A stretch of DNA of 64,000 bases. Source: Macrobrachium rosenbergii. Taxonomy: Eukaryota; Arthropoda; Malacostraca; Decapoda; Palaemonidae. Positions 33,760 through 45,293 of this stretch are shown here, piece after piece. The translations under genes and the position numbers were made by a program. Every line of letters starts with the position of its first letter. Positions within the stretch are counted from its first letter, which is position 1. The stretch spans positions 42,855,099 to 42,919,098 of the forward strand of contig NC_089744.1 in NCBI RefSeq assembly GCF_040412425.1, written 5' to 3'. Below the pieces are notes generated by a model. That model did no database searches. It saw only the letters and a list, made by a program, of their open reading frames with translations, and was not told where the DNA came from.

Positions 33760-33830
33760 ATCCTTCGGGCCAGCCCTATCAGAACTAAGAATGTTACATA
33801 GTGGTCTAGTTCAACTCTTTTACTAATAAA
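33760..33830 (+). mobile_element. SINE 3' fragment
   Basis: TCCTTCGGGCCAGCCCTATC and TAGTGGTCTAGTTCAACTC match the tail of the SINE (31221-31300) in the opposite orientation. The tRNA-like head is missing. Confidence 0.75.
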
Positions 33831-33956
33831 AGCCCCAATCATCGAGGATATCAATGTTACCCCTTTCTTCAGGGGATTCTTCTAGGTCACCATCTTCTTC
33901 ACTGTTGAACATGTCCCTAAGTATTGGGCATTCTCAGTGGAGCAGTCTAAGAGACA

Positions 33957-35010
33957 AGGGGCCATATCCAGAAATCATACGATCGCATTTGTCAATACGA
34001 AGGCGATTGCAGTTGTATGGTCCCAAACGAAGGACTATCGAGGTATCCAGAAATCGTACGACACCCCCGAAAACCCCCAACTCCCATCGCATTGCCTCGC
34101 TGGTTAAACAGGCTTACAAACATATGCGGTTACTGGGAATGAAATGCCTGGAATCGATGATTACAAGGCTGTATCAGTATCATACACAATTTCTTTCATT
34201 ACAGTGATATTGAGTTAAAATGTCTTTATGCTTTACTATTTATTAGAAAAATATAATGCATATCTGTAGTATATTTTGTATACAGTACTTGATATTTGCT
34301 GTCCTGATTTCTCATGAAAATGCAAACAAACAGTTAGGAAATACGCAAGCAACTTAACAGGAATTTGGAGCGTGGACCCCCAATAGCCGATTCTCAGCAT
34401 TTATTGCTTCGTAATTTAATAAAGGAGCATGAGAATGTGATCACCGACCGATAAACAGCCTACGAGGAATTTCACGCTTGTATCAACTTTCTTGGGCAAT
34501 ATAACACTAACACATTAAGATTTCTAGATGTATACCAATTAAAAACGTAATTCTGTATTGAAGAGGAAACTCTAAACACGTCAGCGAAGCCTATTTTGAA
34601 GAAAAAGAATTCCAACACAGGTGCCTGACTGGTATTTTTTTGTTACAATAAGCTCGAATTCATCCGGCGTTGGCAGGCAAAGACTTCTTAAAAGTATTCT
34701 TTTCAAGACCTTTGTTATGCTGTTATTCAGGTCTTTTTGCCACAAATTGTTTCATATTTTCGATAGACATTGTAGATAAGTCACTTTGGCAAATGCATTT
34801 CAATGCAGAGTTGAAATTTACATTCTTTCAATTCTGCCATCGCAAGGGGGTACCCATGCTACACCTCCTTCACTATGGTTCCAAAATTATATTGTTAAAT
34901 GCGAATGCCTGCGTATGTTCATGTGGATTCTGGATACGGCAAGACCATGACAATTGCATACAAAGAACCGTCGTATGATTTTTGGATACAAGCGAAGGTC
35001 CTTAAGATCA
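33957..35010. mobile_element. Terminal-inverted-repeat element, possibly Harbinger-like
   Basis: Left AAGGGGCCATATCCAGAAAT then CATACGATCGCATTTGTCAA; right, as reverse complement (35010 leftwards), AAGGACCTTCGCTTGTATCC then AAAAATCATACGACGGTTCT. A second inner copy, TATCCAGAAATCGTACGA, lies at 34050. The TATCCAGAAATCRTACGA motif at the ends recalls PIF/Harbinger termini, but the target duplication is unclear. The internal frame 34670-34978 (102 codons) has no recognised domain. Confidence 0.55.
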
Positions 35011-35301
35011 TATTTTTCAGTTGATAGGAGTCTAGGGGAGGTGTACCTAATGAGGCAGGGACATAGCAGACAGGTCAAAGGACTTGCATGATTGCTTCAT
35101 CTCCCTTTCATAATTTGTACTTGATGCAAGTCATTAGTAACTACCATCTTGAAATTTGTTCCATTATATCATGTTGGTTTAACAGGAATTTCCTAGATGA
35201 AAATACAGCATCTTATATTGAAAAACAGTTTAAAGTGAAATTCTTGATAAAGTTTCTCCTTTGTATGCATAGAAATTCCTTCCTTTATCTTTAATTTACT
35301 G

Positions 35302-36003
35302 TACAGTCTGACTTCTTAAATCCGGTATTCCGTGGTCCGGCAACTCCCATGATCTGGCCCTTTTTGAATTAGCTGCCATTGGTTCTTGAGCGGCTACAAG
35401 GGTGGCCCCTCAAGTCATTTCAGTTTTGGATTTTTTTGGATTTCAGAACTGAAGCTTGCTTGATAAATACACAAGCACGGTTTATTTCCAGTGTAAACAT
35501 TCTGTGAAACTCAAAAATATACAGCATACAAAAGAACCATAATTTGCACATACTGTACGCTTGTATCATCCAATCTCATGTATCATGCAATCAACAAAAT
35601 TTTGGCCCGATATCTTCTGCACATCTGATCCTGAAAGAGTAGAACAAAATGGTGCTGCCTCCACCTTCTCAGGGGTGAGGGTGGGGCTACCCTTCCAACA
35701 GAATGGGGGCAGCATAAGGTACAGTAACTCCTGACCCCTCTCCCAAAACATCCAAAGGCGAAGTCATGGAAGAATGAGAAAGGGTAAAAACTTCGAATGA
35801 AGAAGGAGCAAAGGGAGGATAATTGTTCAAGAAGAGGAAGAAAAGCTGGGGGATCTTGTGAAGTATCCATCGAAGTAGGAGAGAACCCTTCCCAAGATGG
35901 TGTCACTGACTTCACCCTGTTCCACTTCTTCTTGGAAAGATTCTCCATTGCTCAGGAGACCAAGAATGACACTCAGAGCAAGGATTAGGAATAAACAACA
36001 ATA

Positions 36004-36042
<39 letters not shown>

Positions 36043-36045
36043 CAC

Positions 36046-36078
<33 letters not shown>

Positions 36079-36478
36079 CAGGTTTAAAAAAACAAAAGTA
36101 GCAGATTTTTAGGTTTTTGCTGAAAATGAAAGCCAGAAAAGCTTGAAGTGCCTGGAAACATTGAAAGGTACCAGGAGATCAGAATTCAACAGTGCGCTTA
36201 TAAAGTGGTTTAAGCTCCAACATAGTGAAGGTGCAAACTTTTCTAGGAGATGTTTATGGAGCAGGCCAGAATTTTAATAAGGAACTAAACCTAACAAATG
36301 ACAGTGATTATTCATAAACGTTGTTATATTTTTGATAACACAGCAATATTTGTGGAATGAGCTAACAAGGCTTGTTTACATAGGGGTTATTTTAGGGGAG
36401 ATTTCTGTCATCCAGCATTTTCTGTGGTCAGACAGTGGCCTGGTCCCAAGGGTGCTGAATTTAAGAGGTTGGACTGTA
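35302..36478. mobile_element. Pogo-like MITE, family M, copy 1
   Basis: Left TACAGTCTGACTTCTTAAAT then CCGGTATTCCGTGGTCCGGC; right, as reverse complement, TACAGTCCAACCTCTTAAAT. Same ends, and the same CAGCCGCCATTRGTT / TTTTCTGTGGTC inner motifs, as 53667-54909. TA flanks both ends. No transposase; the 35583-35988 frames are not conserved in the second copy. Confidence 0.85.
36007..36076. repeat. (TC)n and (AC)n microsatellites
   Basis: TC run at about 36007-36040 and AC run at about 36049-36076, inside MITE M copy 1. Confidence 0.96.
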
Positions 36479-37008
36479 TCATCAATAAATTCTGTGTGAT
36501 TAGAGGTGTCCCCTTGATCTCATATTTATTAGGTGTAGGTATATAAATACAGTATAATAAAGATATACAGTATACATATAGATGTAGGCATTATTTACTT
36601 GAGATTAAAAGTTTTACCTCTGAGGTAAGAATTTTGAATTTTTGGTCTGTTTATATGTGACTTAGAGTGAATCCAGCAAGCTCTTCTCTAGAGATGACCA
36701 TGGTATGTTCTGTTTGAAATTTGTTTTTGTTTTTTGACTTGAAAGTGCCTTTCATAGGATCATACACTGTGTATGTTCTCATTTCTGTGGGTTAAAAGTA
36801 GTTGTATTGCAGCTTTGAGATGTTTTAACAGTTTATAGTACTTGTCAGATATCTAGAATCATGCAACAATTAACAATATATCCATACTACAGTACACAGT
36901 ATATTCATCCCTTTTCCATATAACATTTATTGAATTGTGTTGTAAATGTTGTCATGATGCTTTGATGGCATGTCCTTTTTTTTACATGAATTTTTATTGG
37001 TCCCATAG
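36479..37008. other. MAEA intron 4, distal part
   Basis: No gene or element seen. A pyrimidine-rich tract precedes the exon 5 acceptor (TCCCATAG). Confidence 0.5.
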
Positions 37009-37100
37009 GCATGCAAGAAAATATTTCACTGGCCAGGATCCAGCTCATTTGCCGTCAATACAGCGATGTATGGCATTGATAGCTTTTCCTGCTGGTACTG
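37009..37100 (+). CDS. MAEA: MAEA exon 5
   Basis: 92 bp. The first base completes the split Lys codon from exon 4, then 30 codons read HARKYFTGQDPAHLPSIQRC and MALIAFPAGT, and one base opens a split Asp codon; donor GTAAGT. Residues 210-240. It matches the CTLH-to-CRA junction of MAEA (vertebrate HARKHFS...MGMLAFPPDT). It sits alone between introns of 15.3 and 16.3 kb; splice sites and phase agree on both sides. Confidence 0.95.
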
Positions 37101-37725
37101 GTAAGTTATACAGTATTAACATTTTTATTCATTTTCCACTTATTTATTATGTATCATGTATTTCATTCTTTAGTTATTATGTATCATGTATGTACAATCA
37201 CTCAAAAAAGTTTTGCAACATACTTCAAAAGTTTTCGGACAACAGCTTATAATAGAGACATCTGGCGCTATTTGGCAACTCAGTTGTAAGCGCGTGAAAC
37301 AGCTGAACACTATAGTGGTGGGTCCGAGAAATTACCTGCAGTTTCCCTTAACAGGGCTTTTTCTGATACTGCTTACTGTTGTCATACTTTATTTGATAAA
37401 AGGATGTTACTATAATACTTCAGAGGTCATCGCTGTTCTTATATTTTAATATTTTCATCTCCAACTGCCATCACAATCGTTGTTTTATCTCTTTCATATG
37501 TGTGAACTTTGTAGACATAGGCCTACGACTGTTATAAGTTGAACTATTAGTCTTATTAACATCAACAAATATGACTTTTGTAAAGATTTGCTTGCACATT
37601 ATTATTAATCAAATTTTTGAATGACTAATCCTATGTATATTGTGAACTAGTGAAACTTGATATAAAATATACTGAACTAGACTAACAGATTTCACGTCTG
37701 TTTTTGTAATACACAGAATATAATC

Positions 37726-37730
37726 GCGCG

Positions 37731-37788
<58 letters not shown>
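37726..37788. repeat. (CA)n(TA)n microsatellite
   Basis: Compound run of CA then TA, inside the mariner-like relic. Confidence 0.97.
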
Positions 37789-37789
<1 letters not shown>

Positions 37790-38339
37790 TGCCGTTATCA
37801 TGTGTAATTTCTCATTTCTTTCATTGCTACTTAGGCCTATCATTTTGATGCCTCTTATGAAGTTAACCAAATATATAACGCCTATTGTTGTATTTCTTAT
37901 TATCTAAGTTTCTAAAGAATTAAAATTAGCAAGAAGTTCAACATTAATTTAGGTAATGCTAAACACCAGCAGTGAAGAAGACTACCATGCTCATCAGTGA
38001 AGAATGTCTCCTCCTCTTCTCAAAAGATGATTCTTACAGAAATCATCGGCTACTGGATTATATTATAACGCAAACCCTAGCCTCTATTCTTTGTGTTTCG
38101 CTGATATGAAGTGTTTCTTGGCAGGAGTATGATGAAATAATATTTTGGTCTCATGTAGCCTGTTACGGATGGTTTGAGCAGCAACTTGAAGGGAAAGTGT
38201 AATGTTCTCTCTTTATGGCAACACCAGCTTGTCAGGGGAGTTAGGCGGAGCTCCTTCAGTGATCATCCGATTATGATCCATAACAGTAGTGCAACAATGG
38301 GGTAGTCCTCCACTTTTTACAATGAATTTATCATATTTC

Positions 38340-38470
38340 CTCGTTATTTCTGTTGTTTTATTCCTCTATACATGGTTGTTTTATTTACGCTGAGCTGCCG
38401 AGCAATATCTACAATAGAGACATTTGTCTTATGCAAGGTAATGATTGTGGTGCGGCAGTCTGTTGCCTAT
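38340..38470 (-). pseudogene. Tc1/mariner transposase N-terminal fragment
   Basis: On the minus strand TIITLHKTNVSIVDIARQLS then VNKTTMYRGIKQ reads as a helix-turn-helix of the Tc1/mariner DNA-binding domain. The rest of the transposase is not in frame: further downstream (minus strand) only scattered pieces appear and no DDE catalytic block was found. Confidence 0.6.
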
Positions 38471-38974
38471 CTTATCGGTGCAAGTGACGAGACAGTTTAG
38501 TTTAATTTTCCTGCCCGAATGTGGAGTCACATGATAACATACGACGTTACGAGATGTTTTTCTTTTTTGTTTTTGACAACAATAATGGTTGAATTCTTTC
38601 TTTATTTATATATTTCATTGATGATTATTCAATATTACTTTATTAGTCAATAAGCTTTTATCTGGATTCGAAATATAGTTTCTTCTTTGACTCTTTTGCC
38701 CAATCATCTGAAGTGAAATTTTTCAAAATGTTTCATTTTTCGTAATATGAATTTTTTACTCACCATTCTTTTTTATATTGTTAACCGTATGATTAATAAC
38801 CAAAGTCGAATAAGAAAATTACATTTCCTTGTAAATATCGAAAGAACAAATTACTGTTGGGTGAACGAAAACTTCTGGAACATGTTGCAAAACATTTTTG
38901 AGTGACTGTACATAATCAGTTTAAATGTAGCATACCAGACTGTTCGTACTCCATTATGTGTTGTGCAACTTTGA

Positions 38975-39240
38975 AAAATTCATCATCACCTCCAAGACTG
39001 TTAGATGTAAAGGGCCTTTGCAAAATTCCACCACTCATTTTCCTGTACTTTATCTTCTGTAATGCAAAGGACCTTCGTGAAATTCCACCGCTCATTTTCC
39101 TGTGCTTTATCTTTTATAAATTTTCACTTATCTCCAGTCTTCTTTCTCACAGTTCTCATCCAAGTAGTTCTGGGGTCTTCCAACTCTTCTGGTGCCCACA
39201 GGAGCCAAGTTGATACTATCACTTATTATTCCTCCAGGGG
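38975..39240 (-). mobile_element. RTE-like non-LTR 3' fragment
   Basis: The minus strand, with small frame changes, reads GTRRVGRPQNYLDENCEKE-like sequence near 39205-39145 (family RRVGRPRTTW...), the tail typical of RTE-type ORF2 proteins. A 56-bp block (CCTTTGCAAAATTCCACCAC / CCTTCGTGAAATTCCACCGC) is duplicated in tandem at 39015-39118. Confidence 0.55.
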
Positions 39241-39287
39241 TTGTATGATGGACAGTCATCATTATCTCATCTTTGTGTTGTTATAAT

Positions 39288-39346
39288 TTATTTGGGATGA
39301 ACCATACCTACTGTTAAATTAGCTTATATCTCTTATGCCGATAGGC
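39288..39346 (+). repeat. Left inverted terminal repeat of element D
   Basis: GATATAAGCTAATTTAACAG (minus strand) matches GATATAAGGTAATTTAACAG at 51053-51072 with one difference. The outermost bases TTATTTGGGATGAACC are complemented in the ICR at about 50988-51005. Confidence 0.82.
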
Positions 39347-39552
39347 GAGTAGGCATTCCAACAAAAAATGAGATCGCTTGGCTGACCCAGAAGACTGTCT
39401 AGTTCACCTGTTTCTCCAACAGGTGTGTTTTAACGTTTTAAGCTCTAGTCAGAGTTGTTCTTGCCGCCATTGTGCATAGGCGATTGTTGGTATTTTGGGA
39501 AGTTTGGCTGTTTTGCACCTGTTTACAGTATTGTAATTTCATTTTCCTAGAA

Positions 39553-39861
39553 ATGTCTTCCACCAGAAGAAAAACCAATAACATCAAGCTATGTGGAAAT
39601 GATTTTTGTGTAAGCAGAATGTTGAAATTTGAAGTAGATCAACATTCAGTTTGTACCGCCTGTAGGGGTACAGAGTGTGATCTCAAAACTAGATGTGAGG
39701 AATGTAGGGATTGGTCTGAGGACTTTATGCTTAAATATGTCAGATATAGGAAAGAAGGGACGCTGATAGGTTGCGAAAGCAATCAGTTAAGCGTCCCTTC
39801 ATCTCTAGCCATCCATACTCAGGCTAGGCATTTTGGTAGTGCTAGTATTAAGACTTTGTAG
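39553..39861 (+). pseudogene. First ORF of element D with Cys-rich domain
   Basis: The ATG at 39553 (MSSTRRKTNNIK) is chosen because the leader starts there; an in-frame upstream ATG at 39472 adds unlike sequence. Residues 13-60: LCGNDFCVSRML, QHSVCTACRGTECDLK, RCEECRDWSEDFMLKY. The spacing HS-x-C-x2-C-R-x3-C ... C-x-ECRDW equals that of element A (6600-6690). The frame then runs to a stop at 39861; the acidic continuation found in A is not in frame. Likely a truncated gag. The following 39862-40203 has no recognised domain. Confidence 0.65.
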
Positions 39862-40203
39862 CTCTGCTTTCTGCTCCCCTTTCTGTTCAGGAAAAGTGCA
39901 TCGAGAAGTTAGAACAGAATGTTAACTTTATTTTAAGTTTTGTTACAAGTTTAACTGAGTTCGTGACTGAGAACTGTTCCAAATCTCCCCCGTAGTGTGC
40001 GTTCTTTTTCGCTTTCCCCTGTTAGACGTAAGTTGTTGGTGCCCTCGCCTTGGACTTCCTTGCGATAGTATGACTTTGCGAAAGAGTCAGCTGCCAGGGA
40101 ACCAGGTCGGTTCTCAGGGCGATGGGGTTGTGTGCTCTCCAATACCTACTTCTCCCTTTTCACAGTCTTACTGACTGTATTTAGAATTAGTATAATATAC
40201 ATA

Positions 40204-41888
40204 TTAACCCTTAAACGCCTACTGGACGTATGATACGTTGACTAAAATTGTCTGTTGGGTGCCAAGTGGACGTACCGTACGTCGACTACAAAAAATTTCA
40301 ACCTTCGGTCAACTTTGACTTGACCAAAATGGTTGAAAAACGCAATTGTAAGCTAAAACTCTTACATTCTAGTAATATTCAATCATTTACCTTCATTTTG
40401 TAACAAATTGGAAGTCTCTAGCACAATATTTCGATTTATGGTGAATTTTTGAAAAAAACTTTTTCCTTACGTCCGCACAGTAACTCGGCCTAAAATTTCA
40501 GAAATTCTTTCGTCATTTTGTCATAATTTTTGCACTGTTTTATATTAGCCGTTACATAAAGTTTTACATATGAAAATGTGTGCAATTTCATGTAAAATAC
40601 AACAAAATACAAGCCATGGTTGTAGCTTTTATCAGTTTGGAAATATTTTCATATAAATCTCGATAACTGCCAAAATTTCAACCTTCGGTCAACTTTAACT
40701 CGACCGAAATGGTCAAAAAACGCAATTGTAAGCTAAAACTCTTACATTCTAGTAATATTCAATCATGTACCTTCATTTTGCAACAAACTGGAAGTCTCTA
40801 GCACAATATTTCGATTTATGGTGAATTTCTGAAAAAAAAAACATTTTCCTTACGTCCGCGCGGTAACTCGGCCGAACATCTCAGAAATTCTTTCGTCACG
40901 TTGTCGTAATGTTTGCACCGTTTTATATTAGTCGTTACATAAACTTTTATATATAAAAATGTGCGCAATTTCATGTAGAATACAACAGAAAATAACTCAT
41001 GGTTGTAGCTTTTATCAGTTTTGAAATATTTTCATATAAATTACGATAAATAGAAAAAATTAGACTTTCGGTCAACTTTAACTCGACCGAAATGGTCGAA
41101 AACTGCAATTGTAAGCTAAAACACTTACAGTCTAGTAATATTCAATCAATTAGCTTCATTTTTCAACAAATGGGAAGTCTCTAGCACAATATTTCGATTT
41201 ATGGTGAATTTTTGAAAAAAACATTTTTTTACGTCCGAAAGCGTTATTTAATTCATGCATCATTTTGTGATAATATTTTTCTGTGTTGCTTTGATCATTT
41301 TACAATTTGTTATATACCAGAATCATCGCAATTTAGTGTACAATACAACTAAAAAAAATTAACTCGTTAGCTTTAACTGTTGTGCTTACAGCGCGATTTG
41401 TATACAATTATGAGTTTTTTTCGCTGTCATATATTCCAATATTTATATATGATAATGATATTTTTTTCATTTCTGTTGGTTGCATACTAAACTTCAGGCA
41501 ATGACAAAAAAAAGGAGCCAAAAGTGAACTCTTAATCTTAAAAACTAAGCGTGCTGTGATTTTTTGAAAAAAACTTTTTTTTCGCTTCGGCGCTAACTCA
41601 CCGAACGCCTCCGGCATACGGGAGACGTTTTTGTAAATAGAGGCTTGGCGTTTAAGGGATATTTCCATATTTATATATGATAATGATATTTTTTTTCATT
41701 TCTGATGGTTGTGTACTAAACTTCAGGCAATGACAAAAAAAGGAGCCAAAAATGAACTCTTAATCTTAAAAACTAAGCGTGCTGTGATTTTTTTAAAAAA
41801 CTTTTTTTCCGCTTCGGCGCTAACTCCCGAACGCCGCCGGCATACGGGAGACGTTTTTGTAAATAGAGGCTCGGCGTTTAAGGGTTAA
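40204..41888 (+). mobile_element. TTAA-flanked satellite-carrying element, copy R1 (3 units)
   Basis: TTAACCCTTAAACGCC at the left and GGCGTTTAAGGGTTAA at the right: inverted ends with TTAA at each border, as for piggyBac-type elements. Left sub-end has two palindromes, ACGTATGATACGT and ACGTACCGTACGT. Three tandem units follow (marker TTTCGATTTATGGTGAATTT at about 40429, 40809, 41193). The right end segment of about 228 bp (41431-41658, 41659-41888) is duplicated. No transposase. Orientation is opposite to R2-R5. Confidence 0.88.
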
Positions 41889-43440
41889 TTTCCTTCGCAA
41901 GACGATCATTTTCATGTTCCCTCTGTTTTTCACGCTCATTGTCTCGTATAATGTATTAGCCAAAAGATCGTTTTAGTAAACGTTAATCTTTGCTACATAT
42001 GCGACTTCTGCTGTCATCAGCGCCTAGTATGAGGTTATTAGCACCTATAGGACTAATTGTATATACAGTATACAGTAGGTATAGACAGTTTCGTTAAAAC
42101 AAATGTGTCTGTAACGAGTTTTACTTATTCTGTTGTTATGTCAGCTCAGTCAGTTGTTTAAACCTTGTCTTTTGCCTTTGCTTTTTCTTTGGCTATTGGC
42201 AAATCAGTTACTTCTGCCTCAGTTAATGTTTCTCCTTCCAAATCTACCATGTTACAGTATCTTCTGTTGTTTCCAAGCTAGATATTATTCTAGGTACATA
42301 ATTTTCAAAGGATGTGTCATATGGGAATGCTCTCAAGTATGTTGACTCGCTTTTGGACAAGGTGGGAGGTCATTGTAACTCCTCTTCCCCTCGCTTCCCC
42401 ACATTTCCCATTTTCTTGTGGCACCTTGTTTTCTTTCATTTAGCCGCCTTGTGCGTTCTCAGCTGAGTTGCTTCAGACTGTCTCCCTCTCATCGAGTTGT
42501 GGAATACGATGCAGTACTCAGCTGCTGTCTTCTCCTGTCACCAGCTGTCTCCTCCTGTCGCACTGGCGGAAGAAGAGTTTGAATCAGAGGATCTCCTTTG
42601 GTTTGATCAGCGTTTGCTGGAGCGTTGCGCTTCACTGTATCCTCATTTAGTTGAGGAAGGAGACCACATAGAAGTAGGTCTCATTTGTCTTCGAGTATTT
42701 CAGCGCCCTTTAAGTATTTGGAGAAGAGAACCCAAGTTTTCTCCTTCAGTTAGAGGTAATTTTGTAACTTTTCTCGTACTCTGGCGCACAAGGCTCTCTT
42801 TAGGTCTGCCGGGGCTTGTTTCTGGTTTTTTATGAAGTTGCAGAGTCCACCTCTTGGGATACAGCCATTTCATCGGCGCTTAAACAGTCTTCAATAGAAG
42901 ATTTTGTTTTCTTTTCTCTTTCCTGTAAGAGACGAACTCGAGACTGACAAGTGCTTTGGACACACTAAAACAGTCTGTTTAGATTGTTGAAGTTTTCATC
43001 TTTTATTAAACTTTTACTCAGTATTTTGCCTCTTCTCTATGTCAGCTTAGAGAGGTTGAGGCGCCAACTTAATGTGTTTTTGGTGCCAGCTTAGAGTTTG
43101 TAAAGCCAGCTTTGAGGATTTTTGGTGCCAGTTGGAGTTTAGCGAGGAAGAGCGTTAGTTTTTAACTCGTTTTTGATACTGAAGGCTAGTGTTCTCTTGC
43201 CTATACTAACTCAGTTTGGAAGAAGTGAGAACACTTATGCTCCTATCTGTAGTAAAGGCTTATGCTGCACAGGTGAAGGCAATAAGGTTATATTGGTACA
43301 AGTTTTGTTTAATACCTTTCAGGAATAAGTGCAGCCCTCAGGTTCTGGTAGATGGCCAATTGCAAGCCTCCTGGCATGCTTGGAGAAACTTAGTAGCAAA
43401 ACCTCACGTGTTGAAGGCAGTTAAGGAGTTATGATTCCTA
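41889..43440 (+). pseudogene. Element D internal coding remnant, unclassified
   Basis: Frames 42497-42835 (EEEFESEDLLWFDQRLLERC, ASLYPHLVEEGDHIEV) and 43216-43434 (SWHAWRNLVAKPHVLKAVKE) are the only ones with protein-like composition. By position they would be the middle of gag. No domain is recognised. Confidence 0.35.
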
Positions 43441-45293
43441 TTAACCCTTAAATGCCGAGCCTCTATTTACAAAAACGTCTCCCGTATGCCGGAGGCGTTC
43501 GGTGAGTTAGTGCCGAAGCGGAAAAAAAGTTTTTTTTCAAAAAATCACAGCACGCTTAGTTTTTAAGATTAAGAGTTCATTTTTGGCTCCTTTTTTTGTC
43601 ATTGCCTGAAGTTTAGTATGCAACCATCAGAAATGAAAAAAAAATATCATTATCATATATACATATTGGAATATATGACAACGAAAAAAAAAAACTTATA
43701 TAATTGTATACAAATCATGCTGTAAGCACAGCGGTTAAAGCTAATGAGTTAATTTTTTTTAGTTGTATTGTACACTAAATTGCGATGATTTTGGTATATA
43801 ACAAATTGTAAAACGATCAAAGCAACACAGAGAAAATATTATCACAAATTGATGCATGAATTGTAGAATGCATGGACGTAAAAAAATTTTTTTTTTTTTT
43901 CAAAAATTCACCATAAATTGAAATATTGTGCTATAGACTTCCCGTTTGTTGAAAAATGAAGCTAATTGATTGAATATTACTAGACTGTAAGTGTTTTAGC
44001 TTACAATTGCAGTTTTCACCATTTCGGTCGAGTTAAAGTTGACCGAAAAGTCTAATTTTTCTATTTATCGTAATTTATATGAAAATATTTCAAAACTGAT
44101 AAAAGCTACAACCATGAGTTATTTTCTGTTGTATTGTACATGAAATTGCGCACATTTTCATATATAAAACTTTATGTAACGAATAATATAAAACGGTGCA
44201 AATATTACGATATCGAGACGAAAGAATTTCTGAGATGTTCGGCCGAGTTACCGCACAGACGTAAGGAAAATGTTGTTTTCAAAAATTCAGCATAAATCGA
44301 AATATTGTGCTAGAGACTTCCAATTTATTGCAAAATGAAGGTAAATGATTGAATATTACTAGAATGTAAGAGTTTTAGCTTACAATTGCGTTTTTTTACC
44401 ATTTCGGTCAAGTTAAAGTTGACCGAAAGTTGAAATTTTGGCAGTTATCGTGATTTATGTGAAAATATTTCAAAACTGATAAAAGCTACAACCGTGAGCT
44501 ATCTTCTGTTGTATTCTACATGAAATTGCGCACATTTTGATATATTAAAGTTTATGTAATGACTAATGTAAAACGATGCAAACATTACGACAACACGACA
44601 AAAGAATTTCTGAGATGTTCGTCCGAGTTACCGCTCGCAGACGTAAGGAAAAAATTTTTTTTTTTCAGAAATTCACCATAAATCGAAATATTGTGCTAGA
44701 GACTTCCAATTTGTTGGAAAATGAAGGTAAATGATTGAATATTACTAGAATGTAAGAGTTTTAGCTTACAATTGCGTTTTTTGACCATTTTGGTAAAGTC
44801 AAAATTGACCGAAGGTTGAAATTTTGGCAGTTATCATGTTTTATATGAAAATATTTCAAAACTGATAAAAGCTACAACCATGAGTTATTTTCTGTTGTAT
44901 TGTACATGAAATTGCACACATTTTCATATATAAAACTTTATGTAATGGCTAATATAGAACAGTGCAAAAATTATGACAAAATGACGAAAGAATTTCTGAA
45001 ATTTTTGGCCGAGTTACCGGGCGGGCGTAAGAAAAAAGTTTTTTTCAAAAATTCACCATAAATCGAAATATTGTGCTAGAGACTTCCAATTTGTTGCAAA
45101 ATGAAGGTACATGATTGAGTATTACTAGAATGTAAGAGTTTTAGCTTACAATTGCATTTTTCGACCATTTCGGTCGAGTCAAAGTTGACCGAAGGTTGAA
45201 ATTTTTTGTAGTCGACGTACGGTACGTCCACTTGGCACCCAACAGACAATTTTAGTCGACGTATGATACGTCCAGTAGGCGTTTAAGGGTTAA
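43441..45293 (-). mobile_element. TTAA-flanked satellite-carrying element, copy R2 (4 units)
   Basis: Ends TTAACCCTTAAATGCC and GGCGTTTAAGGGTTAA with TTAA at both borders. Four tandem units (marker complement at about 43907, 44286, 44672, 45053; spacings 380, 385, 381). The palindromes ACGTACGGTACGT and ACGTATGATACGT lie at the right end (45214-45275). Opposite in orientation to R1, 1.55 kb away, so the pair could fold into a long hairpin. Confidence 0.9.

Larger units (their letters stand above)
37193..38910 (-). mobile_element. Tc1/mariner-like transposon relic (1.7 kb)
   Basis: Left TACAATCACTCAAAAAAGTT then TTGCAACATACTTC; right, as reverse complement, TACAGTCACTCAAAAATGTT then TTGCAACATGTTCC. 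Terminal repeats are about 50 bp, flanked by TA. The interior holds a decayed transposase on the minus strand and a CA/TA microsatellite at 37726-37788. Inserted 92 bp after MAEA exon 5, in intron 5. Confidence 0.85.

Noticed and set aside
35583..36045. Overlapping frames including a Glu/Arg repeat peptide
   Set aside because: Produced by the TC microsatellite and flanks inside MITE M copy 1; not conserved in copy 2.
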